Source: JAIOQJ01 sp963718635
GTDB lineage: Bacteria > Planctomycetota > Planctomycetia > Gemmatales > Gemmataceae
Direction: 5' to 3'
NCBI GenBank assembly: GCA_963718635.1
Contig: OY970367.1
Location: forward strand, 3,782,001 to 3,846,000
Length of the DNA: 64,000 bases
Shown here: piece by piece, positions 56,518 through 64,000 of the stretch
How the letters are laid out: each line of letters opens with the position of its first letter
How positions within the stretch are numbered: position 1 is the first letter of the stretch
The notes under the pieces: generated by a model
Databases searched by the model: none
The model's input: only the letters and a program-made list of their open reading frames with translations
What the model was told of the DNA's origin: nothing
Made by a program: the position numbers and the translations under genes

Positions 56518-58249
56518 CTGACTATTGCCCACAAGTGTAGGGGTGAGCGGTGGGGTGACTGCAATTTCTTGCGAGAGCACATTGACTTTGTAGAGAAGTG
56601 CTTTGTTGGTTCCAAGAATCTCAAGTGAACCGTTTCAGAATGTGATTTGAGTTTCGAATTGAGAGATGGATGTACAAATGCCGGCAGGCGTCTCGGCGAG
56701 ACGCATTGAAGAATTGAAATAACGAACAAGGGGGTGCAGTTGAAAAATCAGCATTGGCTGCGGCCGAGGCTGTAGCCTGCGACGAGAATGGTTAGATCGC
56801 GCCAGCCACGCCAAAGGGTGCGCACGCCGGGCATGCCGTCGGACTTGCGATTGAGATGTCCGCCGAGCCGGCCGATCCACAAAATGGCTTGCCGCACAGT
56901 CGGCACGGGCGTGTCGGCGGTGAGAGGTTTCTTCTCAAACTTGGCGAAAAGCGATTTCCAGGCGTAGTCGCTCAGGATGATGGTGCAAGGCGCGTTCGGT
57001 TCTTGGCGAGCCAGATCACGCAGAGCAACGATGCGGACGGCGATCATCGAATAGAGCATCAGTGCTTTAGTCAGGCGCTCGGCGGTTTCCAGTTCGAGTT
57101 TTTCCGCCTGGCAACCGCTCTTGAGGGTCAAATGAAAACACTCGATGTGCCAACGGATTTTGTAGATCCTCAGAACCTCGACGATCTCGGCACAGGTGCT
57201 AGCGGGTTCGGTCGTCCACAACAGCCAGTTCAACGGTTCGACGCCAGGCGGCGCCTTGATCTCGCGGACTTCGATCAAACTCCAGACGACGGGCTTTCGG
57301 TGCGGATGTTTTTTGAGATTGGGTGTGATCGTAAGTGTAACCGAGCGCAACTCGCACTTTGCTCTGCGTTTGGATTGGCCCTGTTTAGGAGGAACCTCGA
57401 CGATGCAACCGCCGCGAACCGGAGCGGCACGGACGGCTTCCATCGATTTGTCGATCGGTCCGTCAACCGAACGATTTTGAGCGGCGCGGATGACGGCGCC
57501 ATGCGGAGAATCTGTGATGCGTTGTAGAACTTCGTGGATGTCCCCTTCACGATCCATGATGTGGATCAAGCGAGGTTGTTCGTTCTCGGCCAAATGGGCT
57601 ATCGCGGCTTCAGACTCTTCGATGCCGCGCAGCCATTTATGGCTCTCCTTTTCCTCAATGGGCCGACTGGGATCGGGAGGAGTTGGATCGACAGACCGAC
57701 TCCAATAGTATTGGTCGAACAGGCCCAAAGGCACGCCGTCCAGGCGAAGAGCCAGGGTCGAATGCAAATGCAGACCGCGAGCGAGCGGGGAATCATTGAG
57801 CAAGCCAAGCCCTGTCGTAAACTTGAGGTGTGTGTAGTTAAGTGAGGTAGAATCTTGAACCACCAAAACAACAGCTTGGCCGCGACAGGCATTGGCCGTG
57901 GCTTTGACCAACGGCTGCAAAAAGAGTTCGATCGGCAGTCGTTCGTTGCTAAAGAAACGATAAGTTGCCTTGGCTTCAGCGGCAGAGCCGCACGCTTGCG
58001 GAAAACTATCGAGGGGCTGCGCCGCCAAGGTCGCCAGAGTCTGAGCATACCGGGTATTCAAGCGTCCGTCGGGCATCTCAGCGAACCCGGCGACTTGCGA
58101 AGCCCAAACTTTAGCGTCAGCGCAAATAGGAGCTGTGGCAGCCATGGTGTTACTCCAAACACTACTGAACTTCCGTGTGGTCAATGAATAGTAGCGCCGC
58201 AGCTGAAAGAAGTGAAGACCCTCCCTAAAAAATTGTGGGTAATAGTCAG
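56518..58249 (-). mobile_element. IS4-family insertion sequence, copy 2 (1732 bp)
   Basis: Same 1732-bp length as copy 1, with the same end sequences and an identical transposase translation, in reverse orientation. Ends CTGACTATT(G/A)CCCACAA at both sides. Flanked by a 9-base duplication GCTTTGCAG (56509-56517 and 58250-58258). Removing the element and one duplication gives ACCCTCCCCCT, GGCTTTGC, AGGGGGAGGGT, a perfect hairpin. So this copy arose by a standard cut-and-paste insertion in the hairpin loop. Confidence 0.95.
56748..58145 (-). CDS. IS4-family (Tn5-like) DDE transposase, copy 2
   Basis: Identical in protein sequence to the copy at 9571-10968. Start ATG at 58145 with GGAG upstream; an open frame extends further upstream to 58334 through the IS end and into host DNA, but this is not a likely start. 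All DDE and YREK residues are intact, so it may supply active enzyme for both copies. Confidence 0.95.
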   Translation of the reverse strand: MAATAPICADAKVWASQVAGFAEMPDGRLNTRYAQTLATLAAQPLDSFPQACGSAAEAKATYRFFSNERLPIELFLQPLVKATANACRGQAVVLVVQDSTSLNYTHLKFTTGLGLLNDSPLARGLHLHSTLALRLDGVPLGLFDQYYWSRSVDPTPPDPSRPIEEKESHKWLRGIEESEAAIAHLAENEQPRLIHIMDREGDIHEVLQRITDSPHGAVIRAAQNRSVDGPIDKSMEAVRAAPVRGGCIVEVPPKQGQSKRRAKCELRSVTLTITPNLKKHPHRKPVVWSLIEVREIKAPPGVEPLNWLLWTTEPASTCAEIVEVLRIYKIRWHIECFHLTLKSGCQAEKLELETAERLTKALMLYSMIAVRIVALRDLARQEPNAPCTIILSDYAWKSLFAKFEKKPLTADTPVPTVRQAILWIGRLGGHLNRKSDGMPGVRTLWRGWRDLTILVAGYSLGRSQC

Positions 58250-58258
58250 GCTTTGCAG
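58250..58258 (+). repeat. Target site duplication, right, of IS copy 2
   Basis: GCTTTGCAG, identical to 56509-56517. Confidence 0.9.
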
Positions 58259-58371
58259 GGGGAGGGTGGGAAATTAAGCTGCCGTTTTGCCAGAATCGGT
58301 TGGTTACCCAGCGATGGATACTACCGCCGCTCACGCTTCCGGCTCGGATAGCTCAAAACTGCGAGGCAATT

Positions 58372-58611
58372 ATGTTCTGGATTCGCGAAATTGTTGGCTG
58401 GCTTTTCATCGCCTTGGGGCTCGTCGCCTTCGGCAACTGCTACATGCTCGTGCGCGATGGCAAAGTCTTTTCACCAGGGCCGATGGTGCTTATCGGGATT
58501 TTCCTCTTTCGCGGCGGCATTCATTTTCTGAAAGTCGCCGTCGCAGCTCGCATCTGCCAACGGCCTGAGCCGAAAAAACCACGCCCCGCCCTCGCGCCAC
58601 GCGGGCGCTGA
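58372..58611 (+). CDS. Small membrane protein
   Basis: 79 residues from ATG at 58372 (MFWIREIVGWLFIALGLVAFGNCYML), GAGG upstream. Two hydrophobic segments (about 5-24 and 36-56) and a basic Pro-rich tail (PEPKKPRPALAPRGR). No family recognised. Common type in planctomycetes (impression). Just after IS copy 2. Confidence 0.6.
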   Translation: MFWIREIVGWLFIALGLVAFGNCYMLVRDGKVFSPGPMVLIGIFLFRGGIHFLKVAVAARICQRPEPKKPRPALAPRGR

Positions 58612-58685
58612 TAATTTTTTATCAAAGCGAAATTTGCGTAAAAGAATCGAATCTTAGATAAGCGGAAAACGAACGAAAGACATTT

Positions 58686-58761
58686 AGCCACGGATTAAAC
58701 ACGGATGAACACGGATAAATCATCGGTTTTATCCGTGTTCATCCGTGTTTAATCCGTGGCT
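58686..58761. repeat. Perfect 34-bp inverted repeat, ACACGGAT family
   Basis: Arms 58686-58719 and 58728-58761 are fully complementary, loop CATCGGTT-like of 8 bases. Each arm is built of ACGGATxAAC repeats. It lies between two convergent genes but has no T run of its own. Confidence 0.9.
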
Positions 58762-58785
58762 GATGAATTTCAGATTGCTATTCAG

Positions 58786-61700
58786 CTAATCGCGTTTCAC
58801 GCCTTGGACAAACTGAAGCAGCCCCATTCCTTCCGGGCGTGGCTTGGCGTCGGCAGGCGTGGACCATGCTTGCACGCCGCGACCGGGCACGATCCGCGTC
58901 ACATTAGCTGCCCACGTGGTGCCAGGCGTTGGCGCGGCCGAGGTCAGTTCCTGCAGGGGAATGGCTGCCTCGGCCGTCCAGCTTGTCTCATTGCTTTCCA
59001 CCGCAACGAACCATTGCGGGTTCCACTTGTCGTCGCCCCAGCAATCCTCGGCCAGGCAGCCGCGTTGATCGATCTGCAGTTGGTAATACGTCTGATAATC
59101 GCGGTCGAGATCGAGAAGGATGCTCACCCGATCGAAGGCGCGAAGGTCCATATCGCGCCCGCGCTTTTCGACAGGTGCCGCTCGGCCCCCTGCCGGATGG
59201 GTGCAATGGATAGCGATATAGAGGTTCTCACTATCATGTGTCATCTTCACGGTGGTCGTGTATTCATTTTCGAACTTGCCCGCTTCGTCTTTCTTTACTG
59301 CCGTGTCGAGATCGCCTGCCGTTGTCGTTGCCACCAGCGGTTTCACGCCGATCCAGCAGTCGTCGTTCAACTTGCCATCCAACACTGGCTTGGAGTTGAC
59401 GCGCGGGCAATACGCCAACGGCTTAGCCGGGGACACGCCCACGTTGCGATTGATAAGCCAAAGCTCGGCCATGGCGCAATCGCGCCAGGCGTCGGCGCCG
59501 CGCACAACCGTCTGGCCGCCGAGCGGCACGGCCGTTTCGGAGAGGTAACGGCTGAACCACTTTTTCGCGTCGGCGCCTTCGCCAAGCTGCCGGCGTGCCG
59601 AGTGAAAACAGAGTTGCATGGCCGGGTCTTGCGCAGAAACGGCCGCAAGCTTTTGCATGCGTGGCTCCAGCAGCAGACCTTCTTTGAACCATAGGCGAGT
59701 GTCGTCGTGATCGCGCAGGTAAGTCTTATGGCTCGCCTGCACGATCTCCGTGCCGCCTTTGACGATGCCCGTCTGCGTACCCGGATTGGCCTCGGAGACC
59801 CTCGTTTCCGTATAGATCGCAAAGTGACCCAGCTCTTGCCGTCGTCGTGCTTCGCTGCTGCTTTGATAGCGGACCAGCCAACGAAAAGCTTCTGCCGCCA
59901 GCGGATGATTGGGATACTGTTCCACGAGAATCAAATACGTTTCGCGAGCAAATACCCATTGCCCGGAATTGGCATACTGACTGGCGATCGCGTAAACCGC
60001 TCGCGCCCCGAAATCGGCCGGCATCTCTTTGATGGCCGGCATAATCTGCGCCAACACCTGTTCCGGCTTGCCGAGCTCGATGGCGTTGCCGCTCGCTAGC
60101 GTTTCGAACGTTCGCCGCCTGCGGACGGCCTTATCGATGCGTGCGCGATCTTTGATCGATTCAGCGTCAACCGGAGGCAAGTCGCGGCGCGCCTGACCGC
60201 CATAGGCCAGATCAATCCCTTCCATCAGATGCATGTCGCCAGCCGCGTCGCGCAGACGCGTCGCGATTAACTGATAGCCTCGTTCGTTGACCGGAGGTCC
60301 TGATTTGCCGACGATCAAGTCAGCGGGGTTTGCATAGTCGCGCGGGCAGTCAGCCAGCCGGGTCTGCACTTCGAGCAGCGGAATCTTCACGCCGGCGGGA
60401 TCCACCTTCTCCAATGTGCAGTAAAGTTTCTTCGGCGACCAGACTGTGAGTTTGAGCGTCTTCAGTTGTTCGGGAAACGCTTGCGGATCGGCAGCAAGCT
60501 TAAAGGCTTCTTTCAGCGCGCCGATCAAAAGCGTCTCGGCCGGCGTCAGCGCTTTTTTGTCCGCGTCGGTCACAATCACTTCGGGTCGCCAAATGCGGAT
60601 TGCCAGCACCAGTTGGCGGACGATTTCGATACTGGAGCGTTCACCATGAAGTCGATCCCAATTGGCCAGAAGCTGGGTAACGGAACAGCCATCCTGGTGA
60701 TGCGGCAGCGGAAATTGCCAGAGCGATTCACCCGCTGTGCCACCAACCGAGCGCATGGCAGCGCCTAACTTCAGTGGGTCGACGCCAAGCGTGGGATGAG
60801 AGCCCGTCGCTTCAATGCGTTGCGTTAATGGCCGATCGTCTTCGGGAAGCCGGGCGGGCGCGGAAGGCGCTGCGGCGCAAGTCAGCCTTAGTGAGACGGT
60901 GTGGTAGCCATCTTCTTCGCCGAGCAAGGCAATGGTTTCGAACGGAATCGACATCGATGAAGCATGCACGAACAGGGCGGCTGCGCGCTGCGCCTCCTGG
61001 CGAACGACTTTCCAGTTCTTGCCGCCGTCGCGCGTCGATAGGATCGTCCCCATCTCGCCGCATGCCCAACCAAGATTTTCGTTCAGGAAGCTGATGGTAT
61101 GCAGCGGCAGCGATTGGCCGGTCTTTTGCACTTCCCACGTTTGACCGCGATCCGGACTGTGCAGCACGAAGGTACCGGGCCGGCCGACCACCCAAAGATG
61201 TTTTTCGTGAATGGCGACGGATGAGAAATCGCAGGCTGCCTGCACTTCCTTCGGAAGGTTGGGCACGGCGAAGCCCCACTTCAAGCCCGAGCTTTTCGAG
61301 CTGGTTAGGATCATTCCGCCCTGGCCGACGGCAACCGCGAACGGACCATCGAGTTTTAGACAGCGGATGCCACGACCTCCCAGCGGATCAACATCAGCGG
61401 CGCCGAATAGGCCATCACGCAATGTCGCCAACTGACTCCAAGAGCCGCCCAGCGCGCCGTTGTCGGAGTCGGAGAAATCGGCTGCCAGCCAAGTGGGACA
61501 GCGCTTGCCCGCAACAGGTTTCCAAGTTTGGCCGCCATCGACGGTTGTAAACAGGCCGGTGGCATAGAGATCGCTGCCATCCCCCGCGGCAATGCCGTTG
61601 CGCTGGTTGAAAAACTTCACGCAGTTCAAGCCGGGAAGCGCCTGAGTAGCAATAGGCGACCACTTCAACCCGCCGTCGGTCGTGCCAAGCACGACGCCTC

Positions 61701-61995
61701 GACTGGCGCCGCCAGGCAGTTCCACCCGGCCCACCGCCCAACCGGTATAAGGCGTCAAGAATTGAATCGCCCGGAGTGAGGCGTTCACTCCGCTCGCCTG
61801 CTGTTCCCAGTTCTGACCGCCGTCGATGGAATGCCAGATTACGCCATCGTCGCCGCATGCCCAGCCTTCGCGTTCGTCGGCGAACTGCACGGATCGAATC
61901 GCGGCATCACCCGGATGATGGGCCGCCAACACGCTTTGCGCCGCCCAGATCAAAACGACCGCAAAAGCCGCGAGTGCGCGATTGAATCGAAACAT
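58786..61995 (-). CDS. Secreted Ycf48-like propeller / LmbE-like / CBM9-like fusion protein
   Basis: 1069 residues with a signal peptide (MFRFNRALAAFAVVLIWAAQSVLAA). First 335 residues: Asp-box type repeats such as GWACGDDGVIWHSIDGGQNW and GTILSTRDGGKNW, as in Ycf48/sialidase propellers. About 338-560: a fold resembling PIG-L/LmbE deacetylases (IRIWRPEVIVTD, AADPQAFPE, WSPKKLYC), but the metal-binding AHPDDE motif is replaced by VHASSMSIPFE, so catalysis is unlikely. Then a helical TPR-like region. C-terminus from about 880: CBM9/DOMON-like sugar-binding domain (KPVLDGKLNDDCW). Extracellular scaffold or binding role inferred. Confidence 0.75.
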   Translation of the reverse strand: MFRFNRALAAFAVVLIWAAQSVLAAHHPGDAAIRSVQFADEREGWACGDDGVIWHSIDGGQNWEQQASGVNASLRAIQFLTPYTGWAVGRVELPGGASRGVVLGTTDGGLKWSPIATQALPGLNCVKFFNQRNGIAAGDGSDLYATGLFTTVDGGQTWKPVAGKRCPTWLAADFSDSDNGALGGSWSQLATLRDGLFGAADVDPLGGRGIRCLKLDGPFAVAVGQGGMILTSSKSSGLKWGFAVPNLPKEVQAACDFSSVAIHEKHLWVVGRPGTFVLHSPDRGQTWEVQKTGQSLPLHTISFLNENLGWACGEMGTILSTRDGGKNWKVVRQEAQRAAALFVHASSMSIPFETIALLGEEDGYHTVSLRLTCAAAPSAPARLPEDDRPLTQRIEATGSHPTLGVDPLKLGAAMRSVGGTAGESLWQFPLPHHQDGCSVTQLLANWDRLHGERSSIEIVRQLVLAIRIWRPEVIVTDADKKALTPAETLLIGALKEAFKLAADPQAFPEQLKTLKLTVWSPKKLYCTLEKVDPAGVKIPLLEVQTRLADCPRDYANPADLIVGKSGPPVNERGYQLIATRLRDAAGDMHLMEGIDLAYGGQARRDLPPVDAESIKDRARIDKAVRRRRTFETLASGNAIELGKPEQVLAQIMPAIKEMPADFGARAVYAIASQYANSGQWVFARETYLILVEQYPNHPLAAEAFRWLVRYQSSSEARRRQELGHFAIYTETRVSEANPGTQTGIVKGGTEIVQASHKTYLRDHDDTRLWFKEGLLLEPRMQKLAAVSAQDPAMQLCFHSARRQLGEGADAKKWFSRYLSETAVPLGGQTVVRGADAWRDCAMAELWLINRNVGVSPAKPLAYCPRVNSKPVLDGKLNDDCWIGVKPLVATTTAGDLDTAVKKDEAGKFENEYTTTVKMTHDSENLYIAIHCTHPAGGRAAPVEKRGRDMDLRAFDRVSILLDLDRDYQTYYQLQIDQRGCLAEDCWGDDKWNPQWFVAVESNETSWTAEAAIPLQELTSAAPTPGTTWAANVTRIVPGRGVQAWSTPADAKPRPEGMGLLQFVQGVKRD

Positions 61996-62120
61996 CCTAC
62001 ATCCTCAAAGCCAATCGAGACCACGATAATCCAGGCAAGACGGGAATAAGGGAAGTTTGCAAAAAATACCAGACGAACCTGAAGTGGTAGATGCTGTAGG
62101 GTGCGTCAACACTTTCTGGC

Positions 62121-62199
62121 GATTCTGGCGAGCGGCGCGGCGTAAGCCCGCCGTGTCTCGAAACCACGGCGGGCTTACGCCGCGCCGCTCGCCAGAATC
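62121..62199. repeat. Perfect 35-bp inverted repeat between divergent genes
   Basis: Arms 62121-62155 and 62165-62199 are fully complementary, with 9-base loop TCTCGAAAC. GC-rich, with TAAGCCCGCCGTG at the tip. It lies in the 300-base shared upstream region of the fusion protein gene and the methyltransferase gene, so not a terminator. Confidence 0.92.
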
Positions 62200-62304
62200 C
62201 TTCGCCGCCCCCGCCTGCTGTCCTCCTCGGCCTCGGCTTGACCGGAACGGCAGCGCTCGATTACGATTGCCTCGGCCAAGAAATATAGCGGTGAAGGAAT
62301 GAGT

Positions 62305-63042
62305 ATGGGCATGTTGAATCAATCGAATTTTCCCAGGCTCTGGAGGCTCTTCCAGTGGTCGATCGGCGGTAGCTGCCATAAGCGGCGGCTAGTCGGCGAA
62401 CGACTCGGCCGATGTCGGCATGTCCTGGAGGTCGGCTGTTCGGTTGGCAACATCGCGCCGGTGTTTCGCGCCATTCCCGATTTGCACTACACGGGCGTCG
62501 ATATCGATGAAGCGGCCCTACGCACAGCCCGAAGGACTTATCGGCACGATAAGCGATTTCAGTTCTTGCATGGAGAAATCGAACGGCTCGACTTGCCGAA
62601 AGAGTCGTTCGACTTGATCGTCTTGTCGGCTGTGCTGCATCACGTGGATGATGATGGCTGCCGTCGAATCCTGAATGCTTGCAGCAAATTGTTGGCGCCC
62701 GATGGAGAACTGTTCGTAACCGATCCGGTGCAGCCAATAGACGGCGATCCGTGGCTCGTGCGCTTTTTCAACTCGATCGAACAGGGCCAGTACGTTCGCA
62801 CCTCACGTGCCTTCGATGCCTTGCTCGACTCAACCGGCGATCTGGAGGCAGTCAATCGTTGTGAGTTCTTCCTGAAAGGAAGTCCGCTCGGCTTTCCGAA
62901 TATAACCCGCTGCGTCACCTTGCAAATGCGGCGGACGCCAGTTGGCTCATCGCTGAAAACAAGAGGCTCGAGTCATCAACGGATGGTCGGCGCCGACAGC
63001 CCGGCCCGGCAGATGCCGACCTGCGAGACTTTCTTCGCATAG
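62305..63042 (+). CDS. Class I SAM-dependent methyltransferase
   Basis: 245 residues from ATG at 62305, with GAAGGA 7 bases upstream; ATG at 62299 is closer than ideal. Motif I VLEVGCSVGNIAPVF, motif II YTGVDIDEAAL, then FDLIVLSAVLHHVDDDG and LAPDGELFVTDPV. The target is unknown; sequence near DPVQPIDGDPWL is as in small-molecule or lipid methyltransferases. Its 3' end overlaps the convergent gene by 67 bases, and the last 40 residues look unlike the family, so a C-terminal frameshift is possible. Confidence 0.8.
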   Translation: MGMLNQSNFPRLWRLFQWSIGGSCHKRRLVGERLGRCRHVLEVGCSVGNIAPVFRAIPDLHYTGVDIDEAALRTARRTYRHDKRFQFLHGEIERLDLPKESFDLIVLSAVLHHVDDDGCRRILNACSKLLAPDGELFVTDPVQPIDGDPWLVRFFNSIEQGQYVRTSRAFDALLDSTGDLEAVNRCEFFLKGSPLGFPNITRCVTLQMRRTPVGSSLKTRGSSHQRMVGADSPARQMPTCETFFA

Positions 63043-63986
63043 GCGTAGACGCGTCCGGCCGGCTCATGCCAGACGGCTTCAATCTGCTCGAAGCCGGCTT
63101 CGCTCATCATCCGGGCCAGCGCGCTGGGCGAGGGCATGAACCAGTTCCAGCCGCCGCGATCGAGTCGTTCACGTGTCCCGCCGGTATGGACAAGACTGCC
63201 GTCAAACCGGCAATAGGGCATCTCGTGATCGATGCCGGCGGACTCGATGAAAATGTCGCCGCCCGATTTGAGCGAATTGAAAATGATCCTTAGCCCGATC
63301 AGCGGGTCCGAGAGATGATAAATGACGCCGGGGAAGTAGGCGATGTCGAAACGATCGTAGAACGCGGGCGCGTTGCAACCGTAGAGTGAAAGAGCTTCAA
63401 CGTGAACGCGCTCTTCGATGCCGAACGACTTCGCGAGAAAAGAGGCCGTATCGGCATACTTTCGCACCTCTTCAATGGCATGAACTCGGGAGCCGAGAGC
63501 CGCCAGCAATAGCGAGGTGCCGCCGGTCCAACAGCCAATATCGAACACATCCTTGCCGGCAAAACTCTCAGGTGTTCGGGAAAAGAGCGTGCAGAAATTG
63601 GCCAGCAACTTCAAGTGTCGCTCGGCCATTCGGCCTTCCAGTTTGAACGAACCAAAATCGTGGTCGTGGCCCCAGAAGAATTTGATCGACAGGTCGCGCT
63701 GGCGATCTGTTTCTTCGTTCGCATAGCCTTCCAGATCAGCATCAACGGCGCCGATTCGTGATTCGAGTTCACGCTGAAAATCGCCCGCTGAAATGCCGTG
63801 CAGGCGGTCAACCCGATAGACGGCAAATTGCTGACGGAGTTGCTGAACGAGAACCGAGTACGGTTCCGCGGGCGATTGTTTGCTTGTGCGCCAGAGCCGA
63901 TGCAACACGGATGGTTCCTCTGTAAACAGATCGAAAGACTGAATGCGTTTGCAGGCGCGACGCGAAGTCTTTGCACTGGACCGCAT
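62976..63986 (-). CDS. CmoB/DUF1698-like methyltransferase
   Basis: 336 residues if started at 63986. DVFDIGCWTGGTSLLLAALGSRVHAIEE is SAM motif I, and YFPGVIYHLSDPLIGLRIIFNSLKSGGDIFIES with MPSPSALARMMSEAGF fits the CmoB/DUF1698 group, which carboxymethylates or methylates tRNA wobble uridine in E. coli. The assignment to that substrate is uncertain, since CmoA is not seen. Tail-to-tail with the preceding methyltransferase. The start lies near the right edge and may be further upstream. Confidence 0.7.
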   Translation of the reverse strand: MRSSAKTSRRACKRIQSFDLFTEEPSVLHRLWRTSKQSPAEPYSVLVQQLRQQFAVYRVDRLHGISAGDFQRELESRIGAVDADLEGYANEETDRQRDLSIKFFWGHDHDFGSFKLEGRMAERHLKLLANFCTLFSRTPESFAGKDVFDIGCWTGGTSLLLAALGSRVHAIEEVRKYADTASFLAKSFGIEERVHVEALSLYGCNAPAFYDRFDIAYFPGVIYHLSDPLIGLRIIFNSLKSGGDIFIESAGIDHEMPYCRFDGSLVHTGGTRERLDRGGWNWFMPSPSALARMMSEAGFEQIEAVWHEPAGRVYAYAKKVSQVGICRAGLSAPTIR

Positions 63987-64000
63987 TCGCCGGGTTAGCT

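Noticed and set aside
56856..57527. 223-residue forward frame in IS copy 2 (and its mirror in copy 1)
   Set aside because: Antisense to an intact DDE transposase; no independent support.
9467..58249. Composite transposon of 48.8 kb
   Set aside because: The enclosed DNA is mostly housekeeping; copy 2 has its own target duplication, so the two copies inserted independently.
58686..58761. Classic rho-independent terminator
   Set aside because: Stem is AT-mixed and 34 bp with no T run after it; it belongs to a dispersed repeat family.

Overview
The window most likely comes from a planctomycete (Planctomycetota, Pirellulales/Gemmatales-like). The evidence is a very cysteine-rich secreted YTV-type protein (33259-35367), secreted beta-propeller and CBM9-like proteins, a MoxR/DUF58/DUF4350-like stack, moderately high GC, and many dispersed palindromic repeats. 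No rRNA, tRNA or CRISPR array was recognised.

Layout. 1-2435: a small accessory patch with a VapBC-like pair, a duplicated small protein, an HNH endonuclease, and a MazEF/PemIK-like module whose toxin is cut down to about 24 codons. 3081-3941: a family 2 glycosyltransferase, then a triple tandem repeat. 4717-8574: rpmF-plsX-fabD-acpP-fabF, followed by a CbiM-like membrane protein. 9467-11198: an IS4-family insertion sequence. 11241-17547: PEP carboxylase, an O-antigen ligase-like protein, a broken dCTP deaminase and a membrane protein. 18128-19741: ribonuclease Y. 19894-22121: response regulator and hybrid kinase genes, then a ferritin-like protein. 22364-25504: a giant HEAT-repeat membrane protein, followed by stress-type small proteins. 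27.7-28.7 kb: a gene-free block of palindromic elements. 29399-35367: three exported proteins ending in the cysteine-rich YTV protein. 35628-37255: a two-gene ABC-type ATPase plus TOPRIM-like protein, a candidate defence pair. 38638-44444: a reverse-strand housekeeping run pheA-tpiA-secG-yicC-gmk-rpoZ-membrane protein. 45045-46571: a Uma2 module and a coiled-coil protein. 46880-48376: a secreted propeller, then a second palindrome block. 49242-56435: HEAT, DUF4129-like, DUF4350-like, MoxR, DUF58 and membrane genes in one tightly coupled operon. 56518-58249: a second IS copy, same length and with an identical transposase, inverted. 58372-63986: a small membrane protein, a Ycf48/LmbE-like/CBM9-like fusion and two methyltransferases.

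Two things shape the reading. First, at least fifteen genes are split by single-base frameshifts, including fabD, fabF and tpiA (twice). Many are one base missing from a short G or C run, so I annotate these genes as whole CDS and regard sequencing or assembly error as the likeliest cause. Second, intergenic DNA is dominated by several families of inverted repeats. One has a fixed GGAAATATTTCC-type core with covarying stems, and another is the insertion target of both IS copies.
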